Shown piece by piece: positions 26,425-34,695 of a stretch of 64,000 nucleotides of DNA (the first letter of the stretch is position 1; each line of letters starts with the position of its first letter). The stretch lies in the NCBI GenBank assembly GCA_015055615.1, contig SVHT01000004.1:1-64000 (forward strand), written 5' to 3'. The stretch is from Clostridiales bacterium. Its GTDB lineage: Bacteria; Bacillota; Clostridia; Christensenellales; Borkfalkiaceae. The notes under the pieces were generated by a model. That model had not been told where the DNA came from, made no database searches, and saw nothing but the letters and a program-made list of their open reading frames with translations. Both the position numbers and the translations under genes were made by a program.

Positions 26425-26978
26425 TCCTGTTCTCTATGCTTCATCCTTTGTAAACGTTCCATCGCTTTGATAAGCCTCGGTCTATTATAGCGTTGAAGTA
26501 TTACAAACAAACAATCAATCAACATTGCCAATACAGATGTTATGATTAAGGCTATCCCACCGCCCAACAACGGTATTAACGTTATCGGTAGCAAGCTGAG
26601 CGCCATAATAATCTCATGAACTACTTCCGCTTGGCAGGTTGCTCCTGCAATCTCTTTTACGCTTTTTTCAGACATATCAAATGTATCTGGACTGTACGTT
26701 GGAAGATATTTTTTCCACGCTCGTACACGTATCAGCTTATAAAGCCTCTTTTCAAATCTTTTCTCACGAAACCAGGCATTGTTATGATTGGCCTTGTTTT
26801 TCATAATAGAATTTATAATGATCCCAACAGCCAATCTCATTACAAAGTGATAAAGCGTAACACCGATAGTAATTGTAACCGTTTCAACGATACCATTTTT
26901 TGTTGCAATAAAAGCAGACAGGGATATTGCAAATCCTACAAACAAAGAAACGGTTATCCAAATCATTTTGTTTTTCAA
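26397..26978 (-). CDS. CrtO-like membrane acyltransferase family protein
   Basis: 193 aa from the TTG at 26978, which has GAGGG at good spacing; a longer frame opens with TTG at 27014. Four hydrophobic segments: two near the N-terminus (IWITVSLFVGFAISLSAFI; TITIGVTLYHFV) and two late (LSLLPITLIPLLGGGIAL; IITSVLAMLIDCLFVIL). The combination WKKYLPTYSPDTFD, ATCQAEVVHEI and the closing ILQRYNRPRL fits the glycosyl-diaponeurosporenoate acyltransferase (CrtO) family. No carotenoid genes are present, so the substrate is unknown. Downstream of the HAD gene on the same strand. Confidence 0.6.
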   Translation of the reverse strand: MKNKMIWITVSLFVGFAISLSAFIATKNGIVETVTITIGVTLYHFVMRLAVGIIINSIMKNKANHNNAWFREKRFEKRLYKLIRVRAWKKYLPTYSPDTFDMSEKSVKEIAGATCQAEVVHEIIMALSLLPITLIPLLGGGIALIITSVLAMLIDCLFVILQRYNRPRLIKAMERLQRMKHREQDYAASSSCV

Positions 26979-27052
26979 AGAATTACCCTCATTACAATTA
27001 AAATCCTTATGCAAAACCCGTCAAACAGTATGTTTTTATTGCAATTTTTCTC

Positions 27053-27760
27053 TTATAAACCGTCCACGTACGCAAGCAAATCGTCAAAATTGCCCTGCGG
27101 ATACCCCGACACGTCTGCTCCGTCCTTATTCAAAAGGTACGCGGGCATCAAAAATACTTTCATGCCCAATTCCTTGGCGATCATGTCCTCCGCAACGTCG
27201 TTGCCGACCATAAGGCAATCCTCCGCCGACACGTTCAGCTTTGATAAAATATCTTGATAATACGCTAAATTCGGCTTGCAATAGCGGGAGTTTTCGTAGG
27301 TGGTAAACAACTCGAAATCGCTCTTATCCAAGCCCGCCCAACGCATACGCTTTTCGGTGGCAATAGACGGGAACACGGGGTTGGTGGCAAGCGCCAAACG
27401 AAAACCCTTTTTCTTCAACGCCTTGACCGTTTCCGCCGCCTTAGCGTCAAACCCGCACGACGTCTGCACGTTGTCGAAATCCTCGATATAAAACCGTTCG
27501 AAATAGGGCTCGTCTTCGCGCGCCTTTTCGCCAAAAGCCAAGGCAAACGCCTCCCAAAATCTTTCCTCGTTTCGCTTTGCACCGTCGTTGGTAATCATGG
27601 CGTACATGCCTTTCCATATCGCATCTGCAAGCGTATTCGGCTCGTACCCGTGGGGCGCAAGCCGTTTTGCCAAACCGCCGAGATACGCCTTGACAAACTT
27701 GGTTTGATCCATCGGCAACAGCGTTCCGTCCAGGTCAAATAAAATCACTTTCGTTTTCAT
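27053..27760 (-). CDS. HAD superfamily hydrolase
   Basis: 235 aa. Motif I ILFDLDGTLLP holds the nucleophile Asp and the acid/base Asp; motif II is ALATNP near residue 125; motif III/IV is the K in CKPN followed by VGNDVAEDM near 185. A helical cap of about 90 residues between motifs I and II gives subclass IA. It acts on an unknown phosphate ester. It follows the lipid kinase gene with a 49-base gap, so a role in lipid or glycerol-phosphate turnover is possible but only inferred. Confidence 0.85.
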   Translation of the reverse strand: MKTKVILFDLDGTLLPMDQTKFVKAYLGGLAKRLAPHGYEPNTLADAIWKGMYAMITNDGAKRNEERFWEAFALAFGEKAREDEPYFERFYIEDFDNVQTSCGFDAKAAETVKALKKKGFRLALATNPVFPSIATEKRMRWAGLDKSDFELFTTYENSRYCKPNLAYYQDILSKLNVSAEDCLMVGNDVAEDMIAKELGMKVFLMPAYLLNKDGADVSGYPQGNFDDLLAYVDGL

Positions 27761-27809
27761 ATTTTTATCCCTTTCACCGCGATACGTACCGCGGTGAACG
27801 CCAATTTCT

Positions 27810-28655
27810 TTATCTTCTTGCCGTGTATTCGGTTACGCCCAAAATCGTTTCGCCGTCGATTTGCAACGCTTTGGGTTCGTCGTATTTTACGGTAATTTCC
27901 TTCCCCGACAAAACGGCAATATTTTTCTCTTTCTTCACGTGTTCGCCCTTGAAAATGGACGGAAAAATTAGCAGAGATTTCAACTTGCCCGTACCGTGAA
28001 AAACAAGCACGGACAACCTATCGTCCTCGCGCGTTTGACCGGGCGTAGGCCACATCCCCCCGCCGTAATATCTGCCAAACATCGTAGGAGCCAGCCATAC
28101 TTTCTCAAAACGATGCTCTTTACCGTCAACGATAACCGTCGCGCCCGTGGGCTTGTAATGGAAAAGCAACCCTTTAATCGCTATCCCCGTATAATTGATT
28201 TTCTTGCCGGGTTTTTGCGCGCGGAGCTTATCCCCCACTTCACAGCAATATCCGTCGATACCAAAACCGACGCCGTTCAAAAAACGGTAGGTCTTGCCTT
28301 GCACCGTAACGGTGGGCAGATTTTTTAAATATTTGCTTATCGATATAGGTTTACCGCCGTTGTCCCCGACGTCGCGCAAAAAATCGTTACCGCTACCACA
28401 GGCAAAATACAGAATATTTTGCGAAATTTCCACGTCCGCAACGTTGTTTGCAAAGCGGTTCAGCGTACCGTCGCCACCGCAAAGCACAACCTCTGCATCC
28501 TGTTCAAGCTCGCCAAAAAACGCCTGATAATCGTCGATTTCCGTCACGTCACGATAGTCAAACTCGTTGCCACGGAAAATCTCTTCCAGCTTTTTCGCCT
28601 CTTCCGCACCGTGCCGATTATCGGATTGGGGATTATACAATACGTAATATTTCAT
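27810..28655 (-). CDS. Diacylglycerol/lipid kinase family protein
   Basis: 281 aa, the DgkB/YegS size. The catalytic domain shows YYVLYNPQSDNRHG at the N-terminus and VVLCGGDGTLNRFANNV near residue 60 (nucleotide-binding GGDGT). GVGFGIDGYC near 130 and the closing beta domain with LQIDGE complete the fold. It phosphorylates diacylglycerol or a related lipid at the membrane. One base separates it from the plsC stop, so the two are cotranscribed and probably work on the same lipid pool. Confidence 0.88.
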   Translation of the reverse strand: MKYYVLYNPQSDNRHGAEEAKKLEEIFRGNEFDYRDVTEIDDYQAFFGELEQDAEVVLCGGDGTLNRFANNVADVEISQNILYFACGSGNDFLRDVGDNGGKPISISKYLKNLPTVTVQGKTYRFLNGVGFGIDGYCCEVGDKLRAQKPGKKINYTGIAIKGLLFHYKPTGATVIVDGKEHRFEKVWLAPTMFGRYYGGGMWPTPGQTREDDRLSVLVFHGTGKLKSLLIFPSIFKGEHVKKEKNIAVLSGKEITVKYDEPKALQIDGETILGVTEYTARR

Positions 28656-28656
28656 G

Positions 28657-29394
28657 TTATTTTTCCTCCGTACTTTCTAATGATTTTTGAATTTCTTCCC
28701 TTACGCGTTCGCCGATTTCCGCCGTCCGCATTGTCTTAACCGCTTCTTTATCCATCACCTCGATAACACGCAAATAGACGTGCGTAATCTTCCAAGGTGC
28801 TCTTTCGTGGATACGGTTGACACCGCTGAGCGAGCACACCACCAACGGCGCGTTCGCCTTTTGCGCGATTTTGAATACCGAATTATGGAAAGGCAACATA
28901 ACCCCGTCCTTTGCGCGCGTGCCCTCGGGGTATACGCCAATGGATACTTCGTCCTTTTGAATCAGCCGCGCCGCCGTATCAATCGTCTTGATTGCGTTGC
29001 GGGGATTATCACGGTCAATCTCTAAAAAACAGCATCTGCGAATCAATTTCCCTACCAACGGAATTTTGAAATTGGACGATTTAGAAACAAACGACATGCG
29101 TTGTTTCCGAAAGACGTACCAAGTGATGAGGGGGTCAAAATTGGAAACGTGGTTGCTGACCAACACAAACCGTTCGTTTTTGGGCACAAGTTCCCGCCCT
29201 TCAACGTGTATTTTTGCCCCTACGTACCAAAGCAACCAGCCCGTCAATGCATTGAGTAAAAACCGATAAAATCCGCTGTCCTTTTCGTATTGCTTATGCC
29301 GTACGAACAGATTGCAGAATCCGATAAAAAGGATAAACAGCCCCAACGGAATACTTGTGATTATTACTGCGCACGTATGCAAAAAATTCCTCAT
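28657..29394 (-). CDS. plsC: 1-acyl-sn-glycerol-3-phosphate acyltransferase
   Basis: 245 aa. It adds the second acyl chain to lysophosphatidate, giving phosphatidate. One N-terminal transmembrane helix (about 8-30) anchors it. The NHVSNFDP box (H-x4-D) near residue 80, RMSFVSKSS near 100, and GVYPEGTRAKDG near 150 are the catalytic and glycerol-phosphate-binding blocks. First gene of a plsC-lipid kinase-HAD run. Confidence 0.92.
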   Translation of the reverse strand: MRNFLHTCAVIITSIPLGLFILFIGFCNLFVRHKQYEKDSGFYRFLLNALTGWLLWYVGAKIHVEGRELVPKNERFVLVSNHVSNFDPLITWYVFRKQRMSFVSKSSNFKIPLVGKLIRRCCFLEIDRDNPRNAIKTIDTAARLIQKDEVSIGVYPEGTRAKDGVMLPFHNSVFKIAQKANAPLVVCSLSGVNRIHERAPWKITHVYLRVIEVMDKEAVKTMRTAEIGERVREEIQKSLESTEEK

Positions 29395-29520
29395 TTGTTC
29401 TCTTTTTTCCCTATGGGAAAACTCCTTTCTCTTTTTAGTGTAACATACTTTTATGACAAAATCAAACGTATTTGCTCAAAAACCTGTTTTTTTGCATTTT
29501 TTTTGCTTATACGGAAAGGA

Positions 29521-29546
29521 AATACCGACGGCACGCCGTCGGTATT
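29521..29546 (-). terminator. Terminator after the Na/Pi transporter gene
   Basis: A 12-bp perfect stem (29521-29532 with 29535-29546) lies 28 bases past the transporter stop; the minus-strand tail is TTTCC, a moderate U tract. It separates this gene from plsC. Confidence 0.65.
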
Positions 29547-29574
29547 TTCTTCCAACCCAATCGTTTTACTCTTA

Positions 29575-31242
29575 TTAATTTTCCGCTTTTACCGCAATTT
29601 TTGCGTCGCTTTGCGAGCCCGTGGGGTTCAAGATACTGTACCCGACGTTGACAAGGTGGTCGGCAACACGCTCCAAGCCCGCCACCGTCGACGAGAAGTA
29701 CGGACTATGCTCAATTTTGCACTCGCCGTCTGCCAAACGCTTGTAATGGTTTGCCGTAAGCTCCCGTTTCAAAGCGTCCACTTCGTTTTCCAGCGCCGTC
29801 AATTCAGTCAATTTTTCCGCATTTCGCCCGTCAAAAACTTCCGTTGCGATTGCGAACATACGCAACACTTTTTCTTGCATCGTTTTCAACTCTTCCACGG
29901 CAACTGACGAGAACGCAAGTCCTTTTTCCTGCATTTCCGACGCAATTTCGCCGAAGTTTTCTGCATGGTCGCCGATACGCTCCAAGTCGTTCAAAACGTG
30001 GAAATACGCGCCGATACGTTTTTCGTTTTGATTGTCCACCAAGGGCGACAGCTTGATTAAAAATCTCGTAAGCGTTTTGTTGGTAAAGTTAATCGTGCTT
30101 TCCCTTTCTGCAATTTCGCTTTCGTATTCCTTTGCCACACCGAAATTCGCCTCGAAGGACTTTTCAAGGTTTGCTTTGGCAAGGTCCGCCATATATTCCA
30201 CTTCCTTTTTTACCTGCATAATCGCAACGGGGGGCGTGGTCAAAAGACGTTCGTCCACGTATTTAAGTCGGCGATTGTCTTCCTCCGCCTTTCTTTCGGG
30301 AATAATCTTCGTAGCCATCGCCACAAGCTGTTTAATGAACGGGAGCAACAAGAGCGTCGTCGATACGTTGAAGATTACGTGGAACCACGCAAGCTGCATC
30401 TCTTCGCCACCAGGGATTTGCGTGAGCCATTGTACCGCATAAGCTCTCAATGGCCAAAGGAGTGCGGTAAAAATCACCGTACCGATTACGTTAAAGGAGA
30501 GGTGTATCAGCGCAGTACGCTTTGCGTTTACCCCTGCGCCCATACACGCCAAGACCGCCGTGATACACGTACCGATATTAGAGCCGAGCACCAAGAACAA
30601 CGCCACATCTAGCGACAGCGCGCCCGAGCCGACCATGGAAATGAAGATACCCGTTGCCGCAGAAGAACTCTGAATAAGCGCCGTAAACAGCGCCCCACAC
30701 AAAATCAATAATAAGGGAAAATCGATTTTTGTAAACAAGTCCTTAAAGAAATCGTTGAGAGCATCACACTTTTTCAAGGACGAACCCATCAAATCCAACC
30801 CGACGAAAATTAAACCAAATCCGCACAAAATACCACCGATTTGCTTGGCTTTGTCCTTTTTAATGAACATCATCATAACGCCGATAAAGGCGAGCACCAT
30901 TGCAAAATCGGCAATCGGCAAGGATTTTAACGAAACCAAAATACCCGTAATCGTCGTACCGATATTCGCACCCATAATAATCGCCGTTGCCTGAAACAAG
31001 GTCATAATCCCTGCGTTTACAAAACCGATAACCATGACGCTAGTCGCAGACGAGCTCTGTATAATCGCCGTTGCGCCCGCACCGACGCCAACCCCTGCGA
31101 AGCGGTTGCCACTAATCTTCCCAAGCAAACGTTTTAAACCGCCACCTGCACTCTTCTCTAATCCGTCCCCCAGCATATTCATACCCGCAATGAACACGCC
31201 TACGCCTGCCAACAATAGCAAAACTGCTTCTAATACCGTCAT
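29575..31242 (-). CDS. Na/Pi-cotransporter family protein with PhoU-like tail
   Basis: 555 aa. Two inverted repeats of membrane helices carry the family QSSS motifs (AIIQSSSATSVM near residue 60 and ALIQSSSAATGIF near 190), the Na and phosphate site of NptA/PNaS transporters. About eight helices fill residues 1-310. The C-terminal ~220 residues form a helical PhoU-like domain (LNDLERIGDHAENF and AGLERVADHLVNVGYS), typical of bacterial members. It imports or balances phosphate, or another anion, with sodium. Transcription passes a structured leader and a terminator (31311-31494). Confidence 0.92.
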   Translation of the reverse strand: MTVLEAVLLLLAGVGVFIAGMNMLGDGLEKSAGGGLKRLLGKISGNRFAGVGVGAGATAIIQSSSATSVMVIGFVNAGIMTLFQATAIIMGANIGTTITGILVSLKSLPIADFAMVLAFIGVMMMFIKKDKAKQIGGILCGFGLIFVGLDLMGSSLKKCDALNDFFKDLFTKIDFPLLLILCGALFTALIQSSSAATGIFISMVGSGALSLDVALFLVLGSNIGTCITAVLACMGAGVNAKRTALIHLSFNVIGTVIFTALLWPLRAYAVQWLTQIPGGEEMQLAWFHVIFNVSTTLLLLPFIKQLVAMATKIIPERKAEEDNRRLKYVDERLLTTPPVAIMQVKKEVEYMADLAKANLEKSFEANFGVAKEYESEIAERESTINFTNKTLTRFLIKLSPLVDNQNEKRIGAYFHVLNDLERIGDHAENFGEIASEMQEKGLAFSSVAVEELKTMQEKVLRMFAIATEVFDGRNAEKLTELTALENEVDALKRELTANHYKRLADGECKIEHSPYFSSTVAGLERVADHLVNVGYSILNPTGSQSDAKIAVKAEN

Positions 31243-31310
31243 CTTTTTCTCTCCTTAGTATATAATATTTGTTGTTTCTCGTTTGTAAATACTCTTGTTT
31301 GCGTTCCGTT

Positions 31311-31352
31311 TACAAAAAAACAAAAAGAGTACGGCGTTTTTTCACCGTACTC
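31311..31352 (-). terminator. Leader terminator before the Na/Pi gene
   Basis: GAGTACGG (31327-31334) pairs with CCGTACTC (31345-31352) across a 10-base loop, and the minus strand continues TTTTTGTTTTTTT. It sits about 70 bases upstream of the ATG, inside the leader, so readthrough must be controlled. Confidence 0.8.
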
Positions 31353-31375
31353 CTACTAATCCTTTAAAAAGAACG

Positions 31376-31494
31376 CATTGTACGGCATCGCCTACAATGA
31401 GTTTCACAATTTTTTGCAAGCCTGACTGATTTCCGATCAGCCACTCCTATGACTCGCACGCAACCCTTTGCGTTTGCTACTTTCTCATTATTTC
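31376..31494 (-). ncRNA. Structured 5' leader, candidate riboswitch of unrecognised class
   Basis: Minus-strand RNA from a start near 31494. A three-way junction can be drawn: P1 31416-31419 with 31474-31477, P2 31458-31463 with 31468-31473 (CCCT loop), P3 31426-31430 with 31436-31440. The strand facing P3 reads GCGAGTCATAGGAGTGG, conserved-looking. A further hairpin (31376-31399) follows, then the terminator at 31311-31352. The layout aptamer - hairpin - terminator - gene is that of a transcriptional riboswitch. I cannot match a known class. Confidence 0.6.
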
Positions 31495-31501
31495 CTTCCG
31501 T

Positions 31502-31531
31502 ATTGTAACACATTGTTTTTTGCTTTGTCAA
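31502..31531 (-). promoter_or_regulatory. Promoter of the Na/Pi leader
   Basis: Minus-strand TTGACA (31526-31531), 18-base spacer, TACAAT (31502-31507). Confidence 0.75.
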
Positions 31532-31622
31532 ACGTTTGAATGAAAATATTTTCCACGTTTTTTGATAAATCTGTCCGCTATTATGATTTTTTTTGATTGC
31601 AAAATTTCTTGCTTTTCAATGC

Positions 31623-31652
31623 TTGACAAACACCCGCCAAATCTTGTATAAT
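31623..31652 (+). promoter_or_regulatory. Promoter of pnuC
   Basis: TTGACA (31623-31628), 18-base spacer, TATAAT (31647-31652). The predicted start is near 31659, leaving a ~105-base leader. Confidence 0.85.
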
Positions 31653-31659
31653 ATAAAAA

Positions 31660-31764
31660 TCATAATAGTACGCCGCCACCGGGTGGCAAAATGAACAGCG
31701 TTCATATTCCGCGCCGTTAGGTCTTAGAAGGCGCGCGATAGGAATGCTTTTTTTCTAGGTTGCT
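31660..31764 (+). ncRNA. Structured pnuC leader with terminator-like stem
   Basis: Three stems in order: GCCAC/GTGGC (31675-31679 with 31683-31687), ATGAAC/GTTCAT (31691-31696 with 31700-31705), and a compound stem ATTCC+GCGCC (31706-31715) with GGCGC (31730-31734) and GGAAT (31741-31745), followed at once by seven T (31748-31754). The last stem could terminate transcription just before pnuC, whose own ribosome site is weak (CTAGG). pnuC genes are known targets of NAD+ riboswitches, but I cannot match this to a published consensus. Confidence 0.55.
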
Positions 31765-32463
31765 ATGAAGAAATCTTTCAAAGAAACAATCGCATATTTT
31801 ACCCCCTTTGAACGGGTGCTGTGGCTTTGTTCGGTAACGCTGATTACGGTGTCGTCTTGCTTGGGTAAGGATTTTTACCCCTTGAGCCTAATTGCCTCCC
31901 TGCTTGGCGTGACTTCCTTGATTTTTATTGCAAAAGGGAACTTCGTCGGGCAAATTATGATAATGATTTTCAGCGTTTTGTACGGCATTATTTCTATCCG
32001 CGCGCGCTATTACGGCGAAATGATTACCTACCTTTTCATGAGCTTCCCCGCCGCCGTTTTTGCCTGTATCAGTTGGCTGAAAAATCCGTCCAAGCAAGGC
32101 AAACACGAGGTACAAATCGGCAAACTGTCCCTCAAAAAATGGCTGATTTGCATAGGACTTTCTATTGTCGCAACCATCGTTCTGTTTTTCGTTTTGCGGT
32201 ATTTTCATACCGATAATTTAATCGTCAGCACGATTTCGGTAACGACGAGTATGCTCGCCGCTTCCTTGCTGTTTTTCCGTAGCCCCTTTTATGCCCTTGC
32301 GTACGTTGCCAACGATATCGTTCTCATCGCGCTGTGGGTTTCGGCGAGCGTGCACGACCTTTCTTATCTGCCTACCGTCGTTTGCTTTGCCACCTTTTTG
32401 TTCAACGATACGTACAGTTTTATAAATTGGACGCGCATGCAAAAACGCCAAGCGGAAAATTAA
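31765..32463 (+). CDS. pnuC: PnuC-type nicotinamide riboside (vitamin) transporter
   Basis: 232 aa. PnuC channels pass nicotinamide riboside, which is trapped by phosphorylation. Six to seven transmembrane segments run through the protein; the family signature is seen as GQIMIMIFSVLYGIISIRARYYGEM in helix 3 and VANDIVLIALWV then CFATFLFNDTYSFINW near the C-terminus. The related PnuT (thiamine) and PnuX (riboflavin) cannot be excluded, but NadE in the same window and the absence of thiamine or flavin genes favour the niacin version. Confidence 0.85.
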   Translation: MKKSFKETIAYFTPFERVLWLCSVTLITVSSCLGKDFYPLSLIASLLGVTSLIFIAKGNFVGQIMIMIFSVLYGIISIRARYYGEMITYLFMSFPAAVFACISWLKNPSKQGKHEVQIGKLSLKKWLICIGLSIVATIVLFFVLRYFHTDNLIVSTISVTTSMLAASLLFFRSPFYALAYVANDIVLIALWVSASVHDLSYLPTVVCFATFLFNDTYSFINWTRMQKRQAEN

Positions 32464-32556
32464 CCCTCCCCTTTTTATCCCCAACGCCAAAAGCAAAACC
32501 AAACGCAAAGCCGAAAAAAATCGGCTTTCTTTTTTTGTAAAAATGCGAACAAATGT

Positions 32557-32585
32557 TTGACTTTTAATAAAAAAGGGGATATAAT
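32557..32585 (+). promoter_or_regulatory. Promoter giving a leaderless mRNA for the radical-SAM repair gene
   Basis: TTGACT (32557-32562), 17-base spacer, TATAAT (32580-32585). The ATG starts at 32592, exactly seven bases past the -10 box, where transcription should begin. There is no ribosome site. Confidence 0.75.
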
Positions 32586-32591
32586 GTAGGT

Positions 32592-33863
32592 ATGATATCG
32601 GAAGAAAAGCTGACAATTTTAACGGAGAGCGCAAAATACGACGTGTCTTGTTCGTCGTCGGGGAGCGGTCGAAAAAACGCAGGCGGTATGGGCAATGGGT
32701 ACGTTGCGGGGTGCTGTCATTCGTTCACGCCCGATGGACGGTGTGTTTCTTTGCTGAAAATTTTGCTTTCCAACGATTGTATTTATAATTGCAAATACTG
32801 CCCCAACCGTTTGGATGCGGACGTGCCCCGCGCGACGGCAACACCCGACGAAATTTGTCAGCTGACCGTCGATTTTTACAAGCGCAATTATATAGAGGGT
32901 CTGTTTTTGTCCTCGGCGGTATATAAAAACCCCGATTATACCATGGAGCAGTTGCTCTTGGTCGTCAAAAAACTGCGGACGGAATACGGGTTTCACGGCT
33001 ACATACATTTAAAGGGTATTCCGCGCGCGGACGAGCGCATGATGACGGAGGCGGCGCGGTACGTGGACCGTATGAGCTATAACGTGGAACTGCCCAGCGA
33101 AAAGAGTCTGAAATTGCTTGCTCCGCAAAAGAGCAAGGAAAGCCTTTTGTTGCCTATGAAAACGCTGGCAACGCAGAGCGAAGTTTTCCGTGAGGAAAAA
33201 CGCAAGGGCCTTGTTAAGGGGTATTTTTTGCCCGCGGGGCAAACGACGCAAATGATTATCGGCGCAAGCCCCGAGGCGGACGGACAGATTTTGCGCCTTA
33301 CCAACGCTCTGTACCAAAAAAACGGCTTGAAGCGGGTGTATTATTCGTCGTACGTGCCCGTGGTGCGGGATAAGGCTCTGCCCGACGTGGGCGCGGGGCA
33401 ACTGCGCGAGCACCGTTTGTATCAAGCCGATTGGTTGCTCCGTTTTTACGGCTTTTCGGTGGAAGAAATCGTGGGCGAGGGGGAAAATCTTTCCATGGAA
33501 TACGACCCGAAATGCGCTTGGGCGTTGCGGAATATGCACCTTTTCCCCGTGGAAATCAACCGCGCGCCTTTGGAAACGTTGCTCCGCGTGCCGGGTATCG
33601 GCGCGAAAAACGCCTACAAAATTATGGAAGCGCGCAAATACACGAAATTGCGTTTTGAAGATTTGACAAAAATGCGCGTGGCGTTAAAACGCGCGAAACA
33701 TTTTATCACCTGTAACGGCAAATTTTTCGGTACGGAAAACGTGACCGCCGTGCGGGGACTGTTGGCGGCGGTAGAAACGCAGGAAAGCGCTCAGCAGCTC
33801 GATTTGTTCGGCGCAATGTCCACACCGCAAAACGCTTTGATTGCTCTGCACGGACAATTATAA
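32592..33863 (+). CDS. Radical SAM protein, putative DNA modification/repair (TIGR03916 type)
   Basis: 423 aa. The radical-SAM cluster motif is CIYNCKYC near residue 60 (C-x3-C-x2-C, with the C-x3-C spacing of canonical members). GGMGNGYVAGCCHSF near the N-terminus and the C-terminal helix-hairpin-helix VPGIGAKNAYKIMEARK (about 335-350) match the family described as a putative DNA modification/repair radical SAM protein. The HhH implies nucleic-acid binding. Ten bases separate it from the TIGR03915-type gene, its constant partner. The substrate and reaction are not established. Confidence 0.88.
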   Translation: MISEEKLTILTESAKYDVSCSSSGSGRKNAGGMGNGYVAGCCHSFTPDGRCVSLLKILLSNDCIYNCKYCPNRLDADVPRATATPDEICQLTVDFYKRNYIEGLFLSSAVYKNPDYTMEQLLLVVKKLRTEYGFHGYIHLKGIPRADERMMTEAARYVDRMSYNVELPSEKSLKLLAPQKSKESLLLPMKTLATQSEVFREEKRKGLVKGYFLPAGQTTQMIIGASPEADGQILRLTNALYQKNGLKRVYYSSYVPVVRDKALPDVGAGQLREHRLYQADWLLRFYGFSVEEIVGEGENLSMEYDPKCAWALRNMHLFPVEINRAPLETLLRVPGIGAKNAYKIMEARKYTKLRFEDLTKMRVALKRAKHFITCNGKFFGTENVTAVRGLLAAVETQESAQQLDLFGAMSTPQNALIALHGQL

Positions 33864-33873
33864 GGGGGCGAGT

Positions 33874-34614
33874 ATGGTCTATTGTTTTGACGGAACGAAA
33901 TACGGTTTTTTAAGCGCCCTTTTAACGGCTTTTCCCGACCCTGCCGCTATCGTAACTTCGGGACGGGAGCAAATCCCCTTGGGTATGGCGACCATCGACG
34001 TGCCCACCGATTTACCGCGCGCAAAAAGGGCGGAAGAACGGTTGCTTTCCTTTGATAGAGATTTTGATTTTGACTTAGATAGACTCCTCCGTTGCGGTAT
34101 GGACGATAAGGAACAGGTTGCCTTTCGGTATTTCCGTTTTTTGGCGCAGGAAAAACGCCCCGTGGCGAAACGGTTAGCCAATCCCGACGTGTTTACCGCT
34201 GTGGAATATATCAAAAAGGTCGGGTATGAAATCCATAGATTTCACGGTTTTATCCGTTTTATGGAAACGGAGAGCGGCGCGCTGTACGCCCCCTTTTCCC
34301 CCGATAACGATATTTGCGATTTGCTTTTGCCCCATTTTCGGGCGCGCTTGCCCCAATTCCCCTTTGTTTTGCACGACGTAAAACGGCAAAAAGCGGCGGT
34401 CTACGACGGAAAGAACACCTTTGTTGCGCCCTTGGCGCAAGCGGATATATTGCTTTCCGCCGATGAAAACGGCTGGCAAAACTTATGGAAAAAATACTAC
34501 GGCGCAGTGAATATTCCCTGCCGAGAACGGTTGAAACAAATGCGCGGGTATCTGCCCGTAAGGTATTGGCAATTTTTGCCCGAACGGCAAAATTTACCCC
34601 CCGATATGCCGTAA
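33874..34614 (+). CDS. Probable DNA metabolism protein (TIGR03915/DUF4130 type)
   Basis: 246 aa from the ATG at 33874 with AAGGGGG upstream; a TTG at 33841 overlaps the previous gene and is less likely. YCFDGTKYGFLSALLTAF at the N-terminus and the central EIHRFHGFIRFME block are family marks; the end (RYWQFLPE) closes it. In many bacteria this domain is fused to a uracil-DNA-glycosylase domain, but here the protein ends without it, so it is the short form. It acts with the radical SAM gene just upstream in an undefined DNA repair step. Confidence 0.85.
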   Translation: MVYCFDGTKYGFLSALLTAFPDPAAIVTSGREQIPLGMATIDVPTDLPRAKRAEERLLSFDRDFDFDLDRLLRCGMDDKEQVAFRYFRFLAQEKRPVAKRLANPDVFTAVEYIKKVGYEIHRFHGFIRFMETESGALYAPFSPDNDICDLLLPHFRARLPQFPFVLHDVKRQKAAVYDGKNTFVAPLAQADILLSADENGWQNLWKKYYGAVNIPCRERLKQMRGYLPVRYWQFLPERQNLPPDMP

Positions 34615-34653
34615 ATAATACGCAAAGGTGGGCATACGGTACGCAACGAAACG

Positions 34654-34683
34654 AAAAAAGACACGGAAATCCGTGTCTTTTTT
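34654..34683. terminator. Bidirectional terminator
   Basis: A 14-bp perfect stem (34654-34667 with 34670-34683) with A-run and T-run flanks. It serves the plus-strand repair pair and the minus-strand dehydratase-activase operon, which end head-on here. Confidence 0.85.
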
Positions 34684-34695
34684 ATCGTTCTGTTT

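Noticed and set aside
31376..31494. T-box or cobalamin riboswitch upstream of the Na/Pi gene
   Set aside because: There is no TGGNACCGCG antiterminator box for a T-box, and no GCNGCCCCCGC core for cobalamin; only a short GCGAGTCA-like resemblance exists.
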